Positions 1 through 7,106 of a DNA stretch of 19,734 nucleotides are shown in pieces. The position numbers and the translations under genes were made by a program. The notes below the pieces were generated by a model. The model was not told the DNA's origin, ran no database searches, and saw only the letters and a list, made by a program, of their open reading frames with translations. The stretch is from JANMAT01 sp031359995 (lineage in GTDB: Bacteria; Actinomycetota; Acidimicrobiia; Acidimicrobiales; Ilumatobacteraceae), in the NCBI GenBank assembly GCA_031359995.1, contig JANMAT010000102.1:1-19734 (forward strand), read 5' to 3'. Each line of letters begins with the position of its first letter. The stretch's first letter is position 1.

Positions 1-1062
1 CCCGCCCCGGCTGCGGCGCCCGCCCCGGTGGCCGCGGCGCCGGCGCCCGTCGCCCCGGCGCCGAGCGCGCCGGCCGTCGAGGCCGGCGACGGGGACAACC
101 GCCTGCTGTCGCCGGTGGTCCGCCGTCTGGTGACCGAGCACGGTCTCGATCCGTCCGCCATCACCGGCACCGGTGCCGGTGGTCGCATCACCCGCGAAGA
201 CGTGCTCGCCCACATCGACGCGACCGGTGCCCAGCCCGTGGCCGAGAGCGTCCCGTCGCCGGCCGCGTCGCCGGCTCCCACCGTCACCCTGGCGCCGCCG
301 TCGAACGTGCCCGACAAGCGGGCCCAGCCGCCGGCCCTACGCGTCGGCGAACGCGACGAGGTCGTGCCGCTGTCGAAGATCCGTCGCCTCACCGGTGACC
401 ACATGGTCATGTCGAAGGCGGTCACCCCGCACGCCTTCAGCGTCGTGGAGGTCGACTACGCCAACGTCGACAAGATCCGCAACAAGCACAAGGGCGAGTG
501 GAAGGGTCACGAGGGCTTCAGCCTCACCTACCTGCCGTTCATCAGCCGGGCCATCATCGACGCGCTGGCCGAGTACCCGCACCTGAACGCGTCCATGGGC
601 GACGGCGAGCTGATCGTGCACAAGTACGTCGACCTCGGCATCGCCGTCGACCTCGACTACCAGGGCCTCATCGTGCCGGTGGTGCGGGCGGCCGACGGCA
701 AGCGCCTGCGGGCCATCGCCCGCGAGATCAACGACCTCGCGACCCGGGCCCGCACCCGCAAGCTCAGCCCCGACGAGATCACCGGTGGCACATTCACCAT
801 CTCGAACAACGGCTCGGCCGGTTCGGTGCTCACCGCGGCCATCATCAACCAGCCCCAGGTGGCCATCATCTCGACCGACGCCATCAAGCGCCGGCCCGTC
901 GTGGTCGACCTGCCCGGCGGCGGCGAGTCCATCGCCATCCACTCCGTCGGCAACCTGGCCATGAGCTGGGACCACCGTGCCTTCGACGGTGTCTACGCCG
1001 CCAACTTCCTCGTGAAGGTGAAGGACATCATCGAGACCCGCGAGTGGGAAGCCGAGCTGTGA
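1..1062 (+). CDS. 2-oxo acid dehydrogenase E2 (dihydrolipoamide acyltransferase), 5' end outside window
   Basis: Acyltransferase core subunit of a 2-oxo acid dehydrogenase complex: it moves the acyl group from lipoyl-lysine to CoA. The frame is open from base 1, so the lipoyl domain and start lie upstream; 353 residues are visible. In order: an Ala/Pro hinge (about 1-33), a peripheral-subunit-binding domain (about 34-72, with LLSPVVRRLV and GTGAGGRITREDV), a second Pro-rich linker, then the catalytic domain. The active-site motif DHRAFDG sits near the C-terminus, with the catalytic His codon at 973-975. The GTG at 28 falls inside the hinge and is not a real start. I cannot tell from this part whether it serves pyruvate, 2-oxoglutarate or branched-chain substrates. 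The lipoate-synthesis fusion directly downstream would supply its cofactor. Confidence 0.93.
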   Translation, partial: PAPAAAPAPVAAAPAPVAPAPSAPAVEAGDGDNRLLSPVVRRLVTEHGLDPSAITGTGAGGRITREDVLAHIDATGAQPVAESVPSPAASPAPTVTLAPPSNVPDKRAQPPALRVGERDEVVPLSKIRRLTGDHMVMSKAVTPHAFSVVEVDYANVDKIRNKHKGEWKGHEGFSLTYLPFISRAIIDALAEYPHLNASMGDGELIVHKYVDLGIAVDLDYQGLIVPVVRAADGKRLRAIAREINDLATRARTRKLSPDEITGGTFTISNNGSAGSVLTAAIINQPQVAIISTDAIKRRPVVVDLPGGGESIAIHSVGNLAMSWDHRAFDGVYAANFLVKVKDIIETREWEAEL

Positions 1063-1075
1063 GGCATCGTGTGAC

Positions 1076-1108
1076 CGACGGGCCCCGCTCCAGCGGCGGG
1101 GTCCGTCG
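1076..1108 (+). terminator. Hairpin between E2 and lipBA, possible terminator
   Basis: A 13-bp stem (1076-1088 paired with 1096-1108, one G-U wobble) with a 7-nt loop starts 13 bases after the E2 stop. Only a short TTT follows, so it is not a classical U-tailed terminator, but GC-rich actinobacterial terminators often lack the tail. It lies just upstream of the promoter-like hexamer of the next gene. Confidence 0.5.
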
Positions 1109-1118
1109 ATCGCTTTGG

Positions 1119-1124
1119 TAGAAC
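1119..1124 (+). promoter_or_regulatory. -10-like element for a leaderless lipBA transcript
   Basis: TAGAAC lies 7 nt upstream of the GTG start at 1132 and no Shine-Dalgarno is present. The spacing matches other starts in this window (for example TAGGAT before 11569 and TAGCTT before the minus-strand start at 14787). I see no good -35 box. Confidence 0.35.
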
Positions 1125-1131
1125 TGGTCCT

Positions 1132-2823
1132 GTGACGCTGCGTGTGCGCTGGCTGGGACGGGTTCCCTATCGCGAGGCACTGGCCGTGCAGCAGGGTCTG
1201 TTCGAGCGGGGCCACGAGAACCACCTGCTCCTTCTGGAGCACCCGCACGTGTTCACCCACGGGCCGGCGGCCGACCTGGCCACGAACGTGCGCGTCGACC
1301 CGGCATCGGTGGGGGCCGAGCTCGTCGCCGTCAACCGTGGCGGTGACGTCACCTACCACGGCCCCGGGCAGCTCGTCGGCTACCCCATCCTCACCCTCCC
1401 GGCCAAGCACGGCGGTCGCTCGGGGCTGTCTGACACCGTCGCCTACGTGCGCTCGGTGGAGCAGCTGATCATCGACTCCCTGGCCGAGTTGGGCCTGCCC
1501 GGCTGCGGCCGGCTGCGCGAGCACCCGGGCGTGTGGGTCGACCCCGACGGACCCGACCCCCGCAAGATCTGCGCCATCGGCGTACGCCTCTCGCGGGGCC
1601 GCACCATGCACGGGTTCGCCCTGAACGTCACCACCGACATGCGGTACCTGCGCGACCACATCGTCCCCTGCGGCATCGCCGACCGCCCGGTCACCAGCCT
1701 GGCCGAGGAGGGCATCGACACCGACCTGCACGCAGTGGCCGACGTGATCGCCCGACTCGCCGCCGAGCCGTGGGGCGCCGGCACCATCGACCGCGCCGAC
1801 GTGGCCTGGCGGCACACGCCCGACGACCTGTCGCCGTTCAGCCGGGGCGAGGGTCCCGGCGAGCGCGTGGTGTCGGCGTCAGCCCACGCCGAGGGCACGC
1901 CGGTGCGCCTCGTCGGCCGCCTGGCCCAGGCCGGTGTCACCGAGGGGCTCACCATCGGCACCCGCAAGCCCGAGTGGCTGCGCCCGAAGGTGCAGCACGG
2001 CGCGGGTGTGCTGTCGCTGAAGCAGACGGTGCGCGATCTCGGGCTCGTGACCGTGTGCGAGGAGGCGGGCTGCCCGAACCTGAGCGAGTGCTGGAGCGAC
2101 GGCACCGCCACGTTCATGATCCTCGGTGAGCGGTGCACCCGGGCGTGCGGTTTCTGCCTGGTGGACACCAGCAAGCCGCTCCCACCGGCGGCCGACGAAC
2201 CTGACCGCGTCGCCGAGGCGGTGGCCCGCATGCACCTCGGTCACACGGTGATCACCATGGTGGCGCGCGACGACCTGGTCGACGGTGGCGCCGCCGCCGT
2301 GGCCGCCACCATCGCGGCCGTGCGCGCCCGCTCGCCCGAGTGCGCCATCGAGGTGCTCATCTCCGACCTGAAGGGTGACCGCGACGCGCTGGCCACGGTG
2401 ATCGACGCCCGCCCCGACATCATGAACCACAACACCGAGACGGTGGCCCGGCTGCAGCGGGCCGTACGCCCGTCGGCGGGCTACGCCCGCAGCCTCGGCC
2501 TGCTGGCCACCAGCAAGGGGGCCGGGCTCACCACGAAGTCGGGCCTCATCGTGGGCATGGGCGAGACCGACGACGAGGTGCACGGCGCCCTCGCCGACCT
2601 TGCCGGCATCGGCGTCGACATCGTCACCATCGGGCAGTACCTGCGACCGACCTCGCACCACCTGCCCGTGCACCGCTGGGTCGAACCCGCCGCCTTCGAC
2701 CGCTACCGCGCGGTGGGCGAAGCGCTCGGTATCGGCCACGTCGAGGCGAGCCCGCTCACGCGTTCGAGCTACCACGCCCGCCAGGCGGCGTCGCACGTGG
2801 CCGGGGTGCCCGTGCTGCGCTGA
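1132..2823 (+). CDS. lipBA: Bifunctional octanoyltransferase-lipoyl synthase (LipB-LipA fusion)
   Basis: One uninterrupted 563-residue ORF carries both steps of de novo lipoate assembly. Residues 1 to about 235 are LipB, which transfers octanoate from ACP to a lipoyl-domain lysine: RGGDVTYHGPGQLVGYP at 69-85, the conserved Lys at 145 (RKICAIG), and the nucleophile Cys180 in IVPCGI. After a linker of about 20 residues, about 256-563 is LipA, the radical-SAM enzyme that inserts two sulfurs: auxiliary-cluster cysteines 309, 314 and 320 (CX4CX5C), radical-SAM cysteines 335, 339 and 342 (CX3CX2C), and the C-terminal RSSY motif at 544-547. All expected catalytic residues are present, so both halves look active. 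Usually lipB and lipA are separate adjacent genes. It follows the E2 gene, a likely substrate. The GTG start fits LipB alignment and a leaderless promoter. Confidence 0.95.
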   Translation: MTLRVRWLGRVPYREALAVQQGLFERGHENHLLLLEHPHVFTHGPAADLATNVRVDPASVGAELVAVNRGGDVTYHGPGQLVGYPILTLPAKHGGRSGLSDTVAYVRSVEQLIIDSLAELGLPGCGRLREHPGVWVDPDGPDPRKICAIGVRLSRGRTMHGFALNVTTDMRYLRDHIVPCGIADRPVTSLAEEGIDTDLHAVADVIARLAAEPWGAGTIDRADVAWRHTPDDLSPFSRGEGPGERVVSASAHAEGTPVRLVGRLAQAGVTEGLTIGTRKPEWLRPKVQHGAGVLSLKQTVRDLGLVTVCEEAGCPNLSECWSDGTATFMILGERCTRACGFCLVDTSKPLPPAADEPDRVAEAVARMHLGHTVITMVARDDLVDGGAAAVAATIAAVRARSPECAIEVLISDLKGDRDALATVIDARPDIMNHNTETVARLQRAVRPSAGYARSLGLLATSKGAGLTTKSGLIVGMGETDDEVHGALADLAGIGVDIVTIGQYLRPTSHHLPVHRWVEPAAFDRYRAVGEALGIGHVEASPLTRSSYHARQAASHVAGVPVLR

Positions 2824-2858
2824 CCGGCGCGCCGCGGCGGCGTGCCAGGCTTGGCGGC

Positions 2859-3845
2859 GTGACGCGCCGCTGGAACCCGGACATGACCACCGACGAGTAC
2901 GACGCCCGTTGGCAGCGGCTCGCCGCCCAGGGCGGCAACATCCATGGCGAGGCAGACTTCCTGGGTCGCTACTCGCCCCGCAGCGTGCTCGACGGCGGCT
3001 GCGGTACCGGGCGCGTCGGCATCGAGTTGGCCCGCCGCGGTGTCGACGTCGTCGGGGTCGACGTGGACGCCACCATGCTGGCCGCCGCCCGCGCCAAGGC
3101 GCCCGACGTGTCCTTCCTGGAGGCCGACCTGGCCGAGCTCGCCCTCGCTCGCACGTTCGATCTGGTGGCCCTGCCCGGCAACGTGATGATCTTCGTGGAG
3201 GCGGCCGACCGCGGGCGGGTGCTGCGCCGCTGCGCCGAGCACCTCGATGTCGGTGGGCTGCTGGTGGCCGGCTTCCAGCTCGGCCGGGGCGTGACGCTGG
3301 CCGACTACGACGCCTTCGCCACCGGCGCCGGCTTCGACCTCGTCGAGCGTTACGCCACCTGGGACGGCGAGCCGTTCGCCGGCGGCGACTACGTGGTCTC
3401 GGTGCATCGCCGGACGGCCCGTGGCCCCCGCACCACGGTGCACGCGTTGCTCGACGAGGCCCGCGTCGGGGCACCGCCGCGCCTGCACGCCGTCGAGCTC
3501 GCCGCCGCGCTCGACGACCCTGACACCGTCGTGATCGACGTGCGCACGCCCTCGCACGTCGACGCGTTCGGCATCATCCCCGGTTCGGTGCACGCACCCA
3601 TGTCGGTGCTGCCGTGGCGCGCCGACCCGGCCAGCGGTGGCCACGACGCCCGGCTCGCCGGCTTCGAGCGCCGCCTCGTGGTCGCGTGCCAGCAGGGCCA
3701 CAGCTCGGCACTGGCCGCGGCCACGCTGCGCCGGCTCGGCCACGCGCGAGCGACCGATCTGGTCGGTGGGGTCGAAGCGTGGACGCGGGCGGGACTCACG
3801 CTGGTGCCGCCCCCGACGGGCTGGGCCGAGATCGAGCCGCGATGA
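2859..3845 (+). CDS. SAM-dependent methyltransferase fused to a rhodanese-like domain
   Basis: 328 residues. The N-terminal half (about 15-185) is a class I SAM methyltransferase: glycine-rich motif I VLDGGCGTGR at 43-52, an acidic residue ending strand 2 (VVGVDVD, 64-70), and a motif IV-like DLVALPGNV at 101-109. The C-terminal part (about 208-318) is a rhodanese fold, with VIDVRTPSHVDAFGIIPGSVHAP (225-247 region), active-site Cys277 in the loop CQQGHSS, and the closing GGVEAW at 303-308. The loop ends in Ser rather than the usual Arg; I recall similar loops in single-domain rhodaneses. The acceptor is unknown; persulfide chemistry or thiol detoxification is possible but is inference. GTG 2859 is preferred for its leaderless-like spacing; ATG 2883 is an alternative. 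It begins 35 nt after lipBA. Confidence 0.85.
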   Translation: MTRRWNPDMTTDEYDARWQRLAAQGGNIHGEADFLGRYSPRSVLDGGCGTGRVGIELARRGVDVVGVDVDATMLAAARAKAPDVSFLEADLAELALARTFDLVALPGNVMIFVEAADRGRVLRRCAEHLDVGGLLVAGFQLGRGVTLADYDAFATGAGFDLVERYATWDGEPFAGGDYVVSVHRRTARGPRTTVHALLDEARVGAPPRLHAVELAAALDDPDTVVIDVRTPSHVDAFGIIPGSVHAPMSVLPWRADPASGGHDARLAGFERRLVVACQQGHSSALAAATLRRLGHARATDLVGGVEAWTRAGLTLVPPPTGWAEIEPR

Positions 3846-3852
3846 CGTCGCG

Positions 3853-4283
3853 GTGCTGATCCGGCGCGACGCTCTGGACGCGATCGTGGCCGGGCGCGTC
3901 GACCGCGCCTTTCGCCGGTGGAAGCGGCCCGCGGTCAAGCCCGGCGGGCGCCTACGCACCCACCTCGGCGAGCTGGCCATCGACGAGGTCACGCCGATCG
4001 ACGACGCCGAGCTCACCGATGCCGAGGCCCGGGCCGCCGGCCACGCCGACCTCGCGACCGGCGCAGCTCGTTCGGCCCGTGGACGCGCGCCACGTTGGCC
4101 GCCATCGCCGCGTAGCCGGGTCGGCGGGCGCCCGACCTCGCCGCCGGCCAAGGACGCGACACGGCCCCCTTCAAGGCCGACGTCCGCAAGCTGAAGGAGC
4201 TCGGCCTCACCGAGAGCCTCGAGATCGGCTACCGCCTGTCACCGCGCGGCGAAGCACTGTGGCTCGTTCTGCAGCCTGGGTAG
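3853..4283 (+). pseudogene. Decayed gene for a small conserved protein (ASCH-like), frameshifted and interrupted
   Basis: A coding-like reading begins at GTG 3853, 7 nt after the preceding stop: LIRRDALDAIVAGRVDRAFRRW, then KPGGRLRTHLGELAIDEV, up to about 4060. It then continues in another frame with GPWTRATLAAIAA, hits an in-frame TAG at 4113-4115, and resumes in that frame as TAPFKADVRKLKELGLTESL and EIGYRLSPRGEALWLVLQPG to the stop at 4281-4283. The pieces are co-linear with a roughly 180-residue actinobacterial family I recall. In that family a segment of some 60 residues normally separates the two parts, so an internal deletion probably caused the frame change. The damage is at least one frameshift plus one nonsense codon. 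The ASCH label is from memory of the N-terminal pattern and is tentative. Confidence 0.7.
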
Positions 4284-4386
4284 CTGCGGCCCTTCGTGGT
4301 CGGTCATCCCCGTGCCGGCCCGCCCCTCGGCCGACACGTCGGGCCGCCCGCGACGGCCGGAGCCACGCGGACGACCCGACCGTTCG
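4284..4386. other. Convergent intergenic region, GC-rich stems only
   Basis: Lies between the end of the decayed plus-strand gene and the end of the minus-strand lipoprotein. It holds no ORF I would support. GGCCCG (4317-4322) can pair with CGGGCC (4340-4345), and CCGGCC (4315-4320) with GGCCGG (4355-4360). Such stems could terminate either gene but are also easy to find by chance at this GC content. Confidence 0.3.
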
Positions 4387-4596
4387 TCAGCCTGTGGTCG
4401 ACGTGCTGGCGGAACCGCCGGAGCTGCTGGCGGTCGAACCGCCGGCGGCGGTGCTGGGTGTCGCACCGCCGGTGGTGGTGACGTTGGATCCATCCGTCGT
4501 GACGGTGGTGCCGTTGCTGGGGCTGCTGCTGCTCCCGCAGGCACTGATCATCAGTACGGCGGCGACGCCGGTGGCGGCAAGGATGCGTGATCGCAT
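4387..4596 (-). CDS. Small Ser/Thr/Gly-rich lipoprotein
   Basis: 69 residues from ATG 4596. The start is fixed by a perfect AGGAGG on the minus strand (4609-4604), 7 nt upstream, the best ribosome-binding site in the window. The N-terminus MRSRILAATGVAAVLMISAC is a lipoprotein signal peptide with the lipobox residues before Cys20. The mature part is almost only Ser, Thr, Gly and Ala, like a disordered linker, and ends without a folded domain. It lies 88 nt downstream of the esterase gene on the same strand, so it may be co-transcribed. It may be a genuine minimal lipoprotein, or a longer lipoprotein truncated by a stop after its linker. An in-frame ATG further upstream (4656) would place the signal peptide internally and is unlikely. 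Confidence 0.65.
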   Translation of the reverse strand: MRSRILAATGVAAVLMISACGSSSSPSNGTTVTTDGSNVTTTGGATPSTAAGGSTASSSGGSASTSTTG

Positions 4597-4684
4597 GGGG
4601 GGACCTCCTGAGTTGGGCTCGCCTCGGGATACCCCGTCCTTGCCGTGGGCAGCCATCGCGCCCGATGCCCTCAGGTGCCAGCTG

Positions 4685-6964
4685 TCAGCGGGTGACCTCG
4701 AGGTAGTCGAGGTCGAGGGGTCCGTCGCCGCTGGTGGGTCGCGTGAGCGTGATGGTGTTGGTGCCGTCGATCAGGGTGATCGTGGCGGTGGTGTCGTTGC
4801 TGCCGGCCCAGTTGGTCCAGTCGCCGCCGACGATGGTGGTCTGGGGGAAGGTGAGCGGTGCGGGTTGGGGTGTGGCGTTGACGGTGAGGCTGCGGCGCGC
4901 CGCCGAGAACGGGGCCTTGTAGTGCACTCGTACGGTGGCCGTGCCGGCGGTGGCGTTGGGGAGGGTGAAGGTGGCGGTCTGGCCGGCGTTGCTCCAGTTG
5001 GTGATCCAGCCGGTGCCCGACCAGCCGGCGCCCCACGTGACCACCGTGGGTCCCACGAGGGCGGCCTGTTCGGCCTCGAGGCGTGTCGTGGCGCCGGTCG
5101 GTGGCGGTAGCGCGATCGTGGTCGTCGTCGTCGCCGGCGCGACCGTGGTGGTGGTGGTCGCGGGTGCGACCGTCGTCGTGGTGGTCGTGGGGGCCACGCT
5201 GGTGGTCGGTGGTGGCGGTGCCGCCGCGCCGGTCACGTCGACGTAGTCCACGTCGAGCGGGCCGTCACCGCTGGCCGGTCGCGTGAGCGTGATCGTGTTG
5301 ATGCCGTTCACCAAGGTGACCGCCGCTCCGGTGTCGCTGCCGCCGGCCCAGTTGGTCCAGTCGCCGCCGACGATGGTGGTCTGGGGGAAGGTGAGCAGCG
5401 CGGGTTGGGGCGTGCCGTTGACGGTGAGGCTGCGGCGCGCCGCCGAGAACGGGGCCTTGTAGTGCACCCGTACGGTGGCCGTGCCGGCGGTGGCGTCGGG
5501 CAGCGTGAAGGTGGCGTTCTGGCCGGCGTTGCTCCAGTTGGTGATCCAGCCGGTGCCCGACCAACCGGCGCCCCAGTTCACGACGGTCGGCCCGACGAGG
5601 GTGGCCTGCTCGGCCTCGAGGCGCACCGTGCCGCCGGCCGGCGGCACCACCGTCGTCGTGGTCGTGGCGACGGTCGTGGTGGTCGTGGGCCCGGCCACCG
5701 TCGTGGTGGTGGTCGGCGTGGTGCCGCAGTCGGCCACCGCGGCTTGGTCGAAGTGCACGAGCCAGTTGGGCAGGGCCGTGCCGCTGGTGCCGGTGCGGGT
5801 GTCGCTGTCGCGCAGGTTGCCGGCGGCCAGGTGGGCCTGGCCGGTGGCGCCGGCGACGGGGGAGTGGGCGTAGCGCAGGCGGGCGTTGGTGGGCGCCTTG
5901 CTGAGGTCGATGCGCACCGTGTCGGCACCGGTGACGGTGACACCGGTGATGGTGGCGCCGGCGCCGTCGGCCAGTTCGAAGCCGAGGTTCGCCCGGGCGC
6001 CGACGGCCGTGGTGTCGACCATGATGGGCGGCGAGGGCACGTCGAACGTGGCGGTGAGCGACGTGCCGCACGCCCGCACGATCTGCGGCTCGAACGGCTT
6101 CCAGGCCACGCCGTTGACGATCTGCTGCTGGTAGGCCTTGGCGTAGTACTCGCCCAGCAGGCGCTCGGCGCCGTTCGACAGGTGGTCGACGTCGCTGGCG
6201 TACGGCAGGAAGTACTTGGGTCCGACGAGCACGATGCGGCCGGGGTTGTGGTCGGCCGCCGCGAGTTGGGCGTAGGGGATGGCCGACGGTTGGTTCTGGC
6301 CCATCTGGTCGGTGAAGAGCACGACCTCGTTGGTCTGACCGGTGATGGCCTTCACGTCGGTCGTGTAGTCGCGCTGCCATTCCACGAGGCTCGCCTCGTA
6401 GGGCGTGGGCGTGCCGTAGGCCACCGAGTCGGATTCACCGTGGATCACGGTGACGGCGTCGACCTGATGGCTCAGCCCCAGCGCGCCGAGCTGCTGGTGG
6501 GCCAGCGACACCTGGGTCATGCCGTCGACGTAAGGCGCGGTGCCCTTCTTCAGCTCGGTGTAGGTGAAGCCCGACACGCCGTGGCGCGTGACGATCGAGC
6601 GGTAGACACCCAGGTTGCGGGTGAGGCTGTTGGCCATGGCCGACGAGATCGTTTCGCCGTCGTGGGGGAAGCCACCCTCGATCAGCGGGGTGAGCCCGGT
6701 GTAGATGCGGGTGGAGCCCGAGAACCCGATGCCGAGCATGAGGTTGTCGAAGGGCTGGGTGGTGGTGAGCGCCGGTGTCGAGAACAGCCCCTGCGACAGG
6801 CTCTGCCCGGTGCCGAGGATGTGGTGCACGACGGGGCCGGCGGCCGCGGCCCGCTCGACGGGCGGGCGCAGGTAGGCGAACGCCGCGACGAGCAGGGTGA
6901 TCGTGACGGTCGCCACGAACGCCCGGAACCCCGCGCGCTCTCCCGAGTTCTCGTTGCCCGCCAC
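4685..6964 (-). CDS. Secreted/anchored SGNH (GESD-type) esterase with two tandem CBM6/35-like modules
   Basis: Taken from GTG 6964, 759 residues. A basic N-terminus and a hydrophobic stretch at about 13-32 form a signal peptide or anchor. The catalytic domain follows: GTGQSLSQG at 51-59 (nucleophile Ser55), HGESD at 175-179, and DVDHLSNG at 258-265 (Asp258/His261). This is the pattern of sialate O-acetylesterase/CE6-like carbohydrate esterases. A beta-rich segment runs to about 415, then Thr/Val/Pro linkers separate two 132-residue modules (448-579 and 628-759). Each starts RLEAEQA and contains WSGTGWITNWSNAGQ, as in CBM6/CBM35 galactose-binding-like folds. It probably deacetylates a polysaccharide outside the cell; the substrate is unknown. 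ATG 7054 would add 30 polar residues before the signal and lies inside the likely promoter, so it is disfavoured. Confidence 0.85.
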   Translation of the reverse strand: MAGNENSGERAGFRAFVATVTITLLVAAFAYLRPPVERAAAAGPVVHHILGTGQSLSQGLFSTPALTTTQPFDNLMLGIGFSGSTRIYTGLTPLIEGGFPHDGETISSAMANSLTRNLGVYRSIVTRHGVSGFTYTELKKGTAPYVDGMTQVSLAHQQLGALGLSHQVDAVTVIHGESDSVAYGTPTPYEASLVEWQRDYTTDVKAITGQTNEVVLFTDQMGQNQPSAIPYAQLAAADHNPGRIVLVGPKYFLPYASDVDHLSNGAERLLGEYYAKAYQQQIVNGVAWKPFEPQIVRACGTSLTATFDVPSPPIMVDTTAVGARANLGFELADGAGATITGVTVTGADTVRIDLSKAPTNARLRYAHSPVAGATGQAHLAAGNLRDSDTRTGTSGTALPNWLVHFDQAAVADCGTTPTTTTTVAGPTTTTTVATTTTTVVPPAGGTVRLEAEQATLVGPTVVNWGAGWSGTGWITNWSNAGQNATFTLPDATAGTATVRVHYKAPFSAARRSLTVNGTPQPALLTFPQTTIVGGDWTNWAGGSDTGAAVTLVNGINTITLTRPASGDGPLDVDYVDVTGAAAPPPPTTSVAPTTTTTTVAPATTTTTVAPATTTTTIALPPPTGATTRLEAEQAALVGPTVVTWGAGWSGTGWITNWSNAGQTATFTLPNATAGTATVRVHYKAPFSAARRSLTVNATPQPAPLTFPQTTIVGGDWTNWAGSNDTTATITLIDGTNTITLTRPTSGDGPLDLDYLEVTR
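4688..5083 (-). repeat. Direct repeat copy A, coding for the C-terminal carbohydrate-binding module
   Basis: This segment aligns to 5228-5623 without gaps at an offset of exactly 540 bp. By hand I count about 45 mismatches in 396 positions (about 89% identity), concentrated at the ends. Only about 5 differences fall in 4801-4920. Confidence 0.9.
5228..5623 (-). repeat. Direct repeat copy B, coding for the first carbohydrate-binding module
   Basis: Partner of 4688-5083. The spacer between the copies (about 5084-5227) encodes a low-complexity linker built from repeated TTTTTVAP-like units. Confidence 0.9.
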
Positions 6965-6965
6965 C

Positions 6966-7017
6966 GGTCCGCCTTTCGCCCCTCCCCGCCGGGAGGAAGC
7001 TCCACCTTCTCCGGACC
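6966..7017 (-). promoter_or_regulatory. Possible structured 5' leader of the esterase gene
   Basis: On the minus strand GGTCCG (7017-7012) can pair with CGGACC (6971-6966), closing a domain that holds an inner stem CCTCCC/GGGAGG with a GGCG loop. The purine-rich strands GAGAAGG and GAAAGG flank the inner stem. The domain ends directly before the GTG at 6964, so folding could affect initiation. I do not recognise a known riboswitch class. Confidence 0.35.
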
Positions 7018-7018
7018 T

Positions 7019-7047
7019 TCTATCGGCTGTCAAGGATCGAGAGTCAA
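7019..7047 (-). promoter_or_regulatory. Candidate promoter for the esterase gene with CTTGAC direct repeats
   Basis: Minus-strand TTGACT (7047-7042) is 17 nt from GATAGA (7024-7019), a plausible -35/-10 pair with a weak -10. A second TTGACA (7033-7028) lies exactly 14 bases on, giving a direct repeat CTTGACnnnCGAT of two units. The repeat could be a regulator site or two overlapping -35 boxes. Transcription would start near 7012, at the base of the hairpin. Confidence 0.4.
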
Positions 7048-7100
7048 GCACCACGCAAGAAGTGCCGGGATTCCCGCCGGTCCCCGTTCGGGTGCCCCGC

Positions 7101-7106
7101 TACGGT
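7101..7106 (+). promoter_or_regulatory. -10-like element before the first ABC permease
   Basis: TACGGT matches TAnnnT and ends 10 nt before ATG 7117. There is no Shine-Dalgarno, which suggests a leaderless or nearly leaderless message. It favours ATG 7117 over GTG 7105, which overlaps this element. Confidence 0.3.

Noticed and set aside
337..1815. Long minus-strand open frame across E2 and lipBA
   Set aside because: It has no recognisable protein features, is rich in His/Asp/Gly/Val as expected of an antisense shadow in GC-rich DNA, and lies opposite two clearly conserved genes.
4597..4684. Possible riboswitch upstream of the small lipoprotein
   Set aside because: Short stems such as CATCG/CGATG can be drawn, but the pairing is weak and matches no consensus I know; the strong ribosome-binding site explains the region adequately.
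5100..5220. Short tandem GTGGTGGT-like repeats as a possible CRISPR or regulatory repeat
   Set aside because: They encode the Thr/Val/Pro linker of the esterase on the minus strand; there are no spacers and no cas genes.
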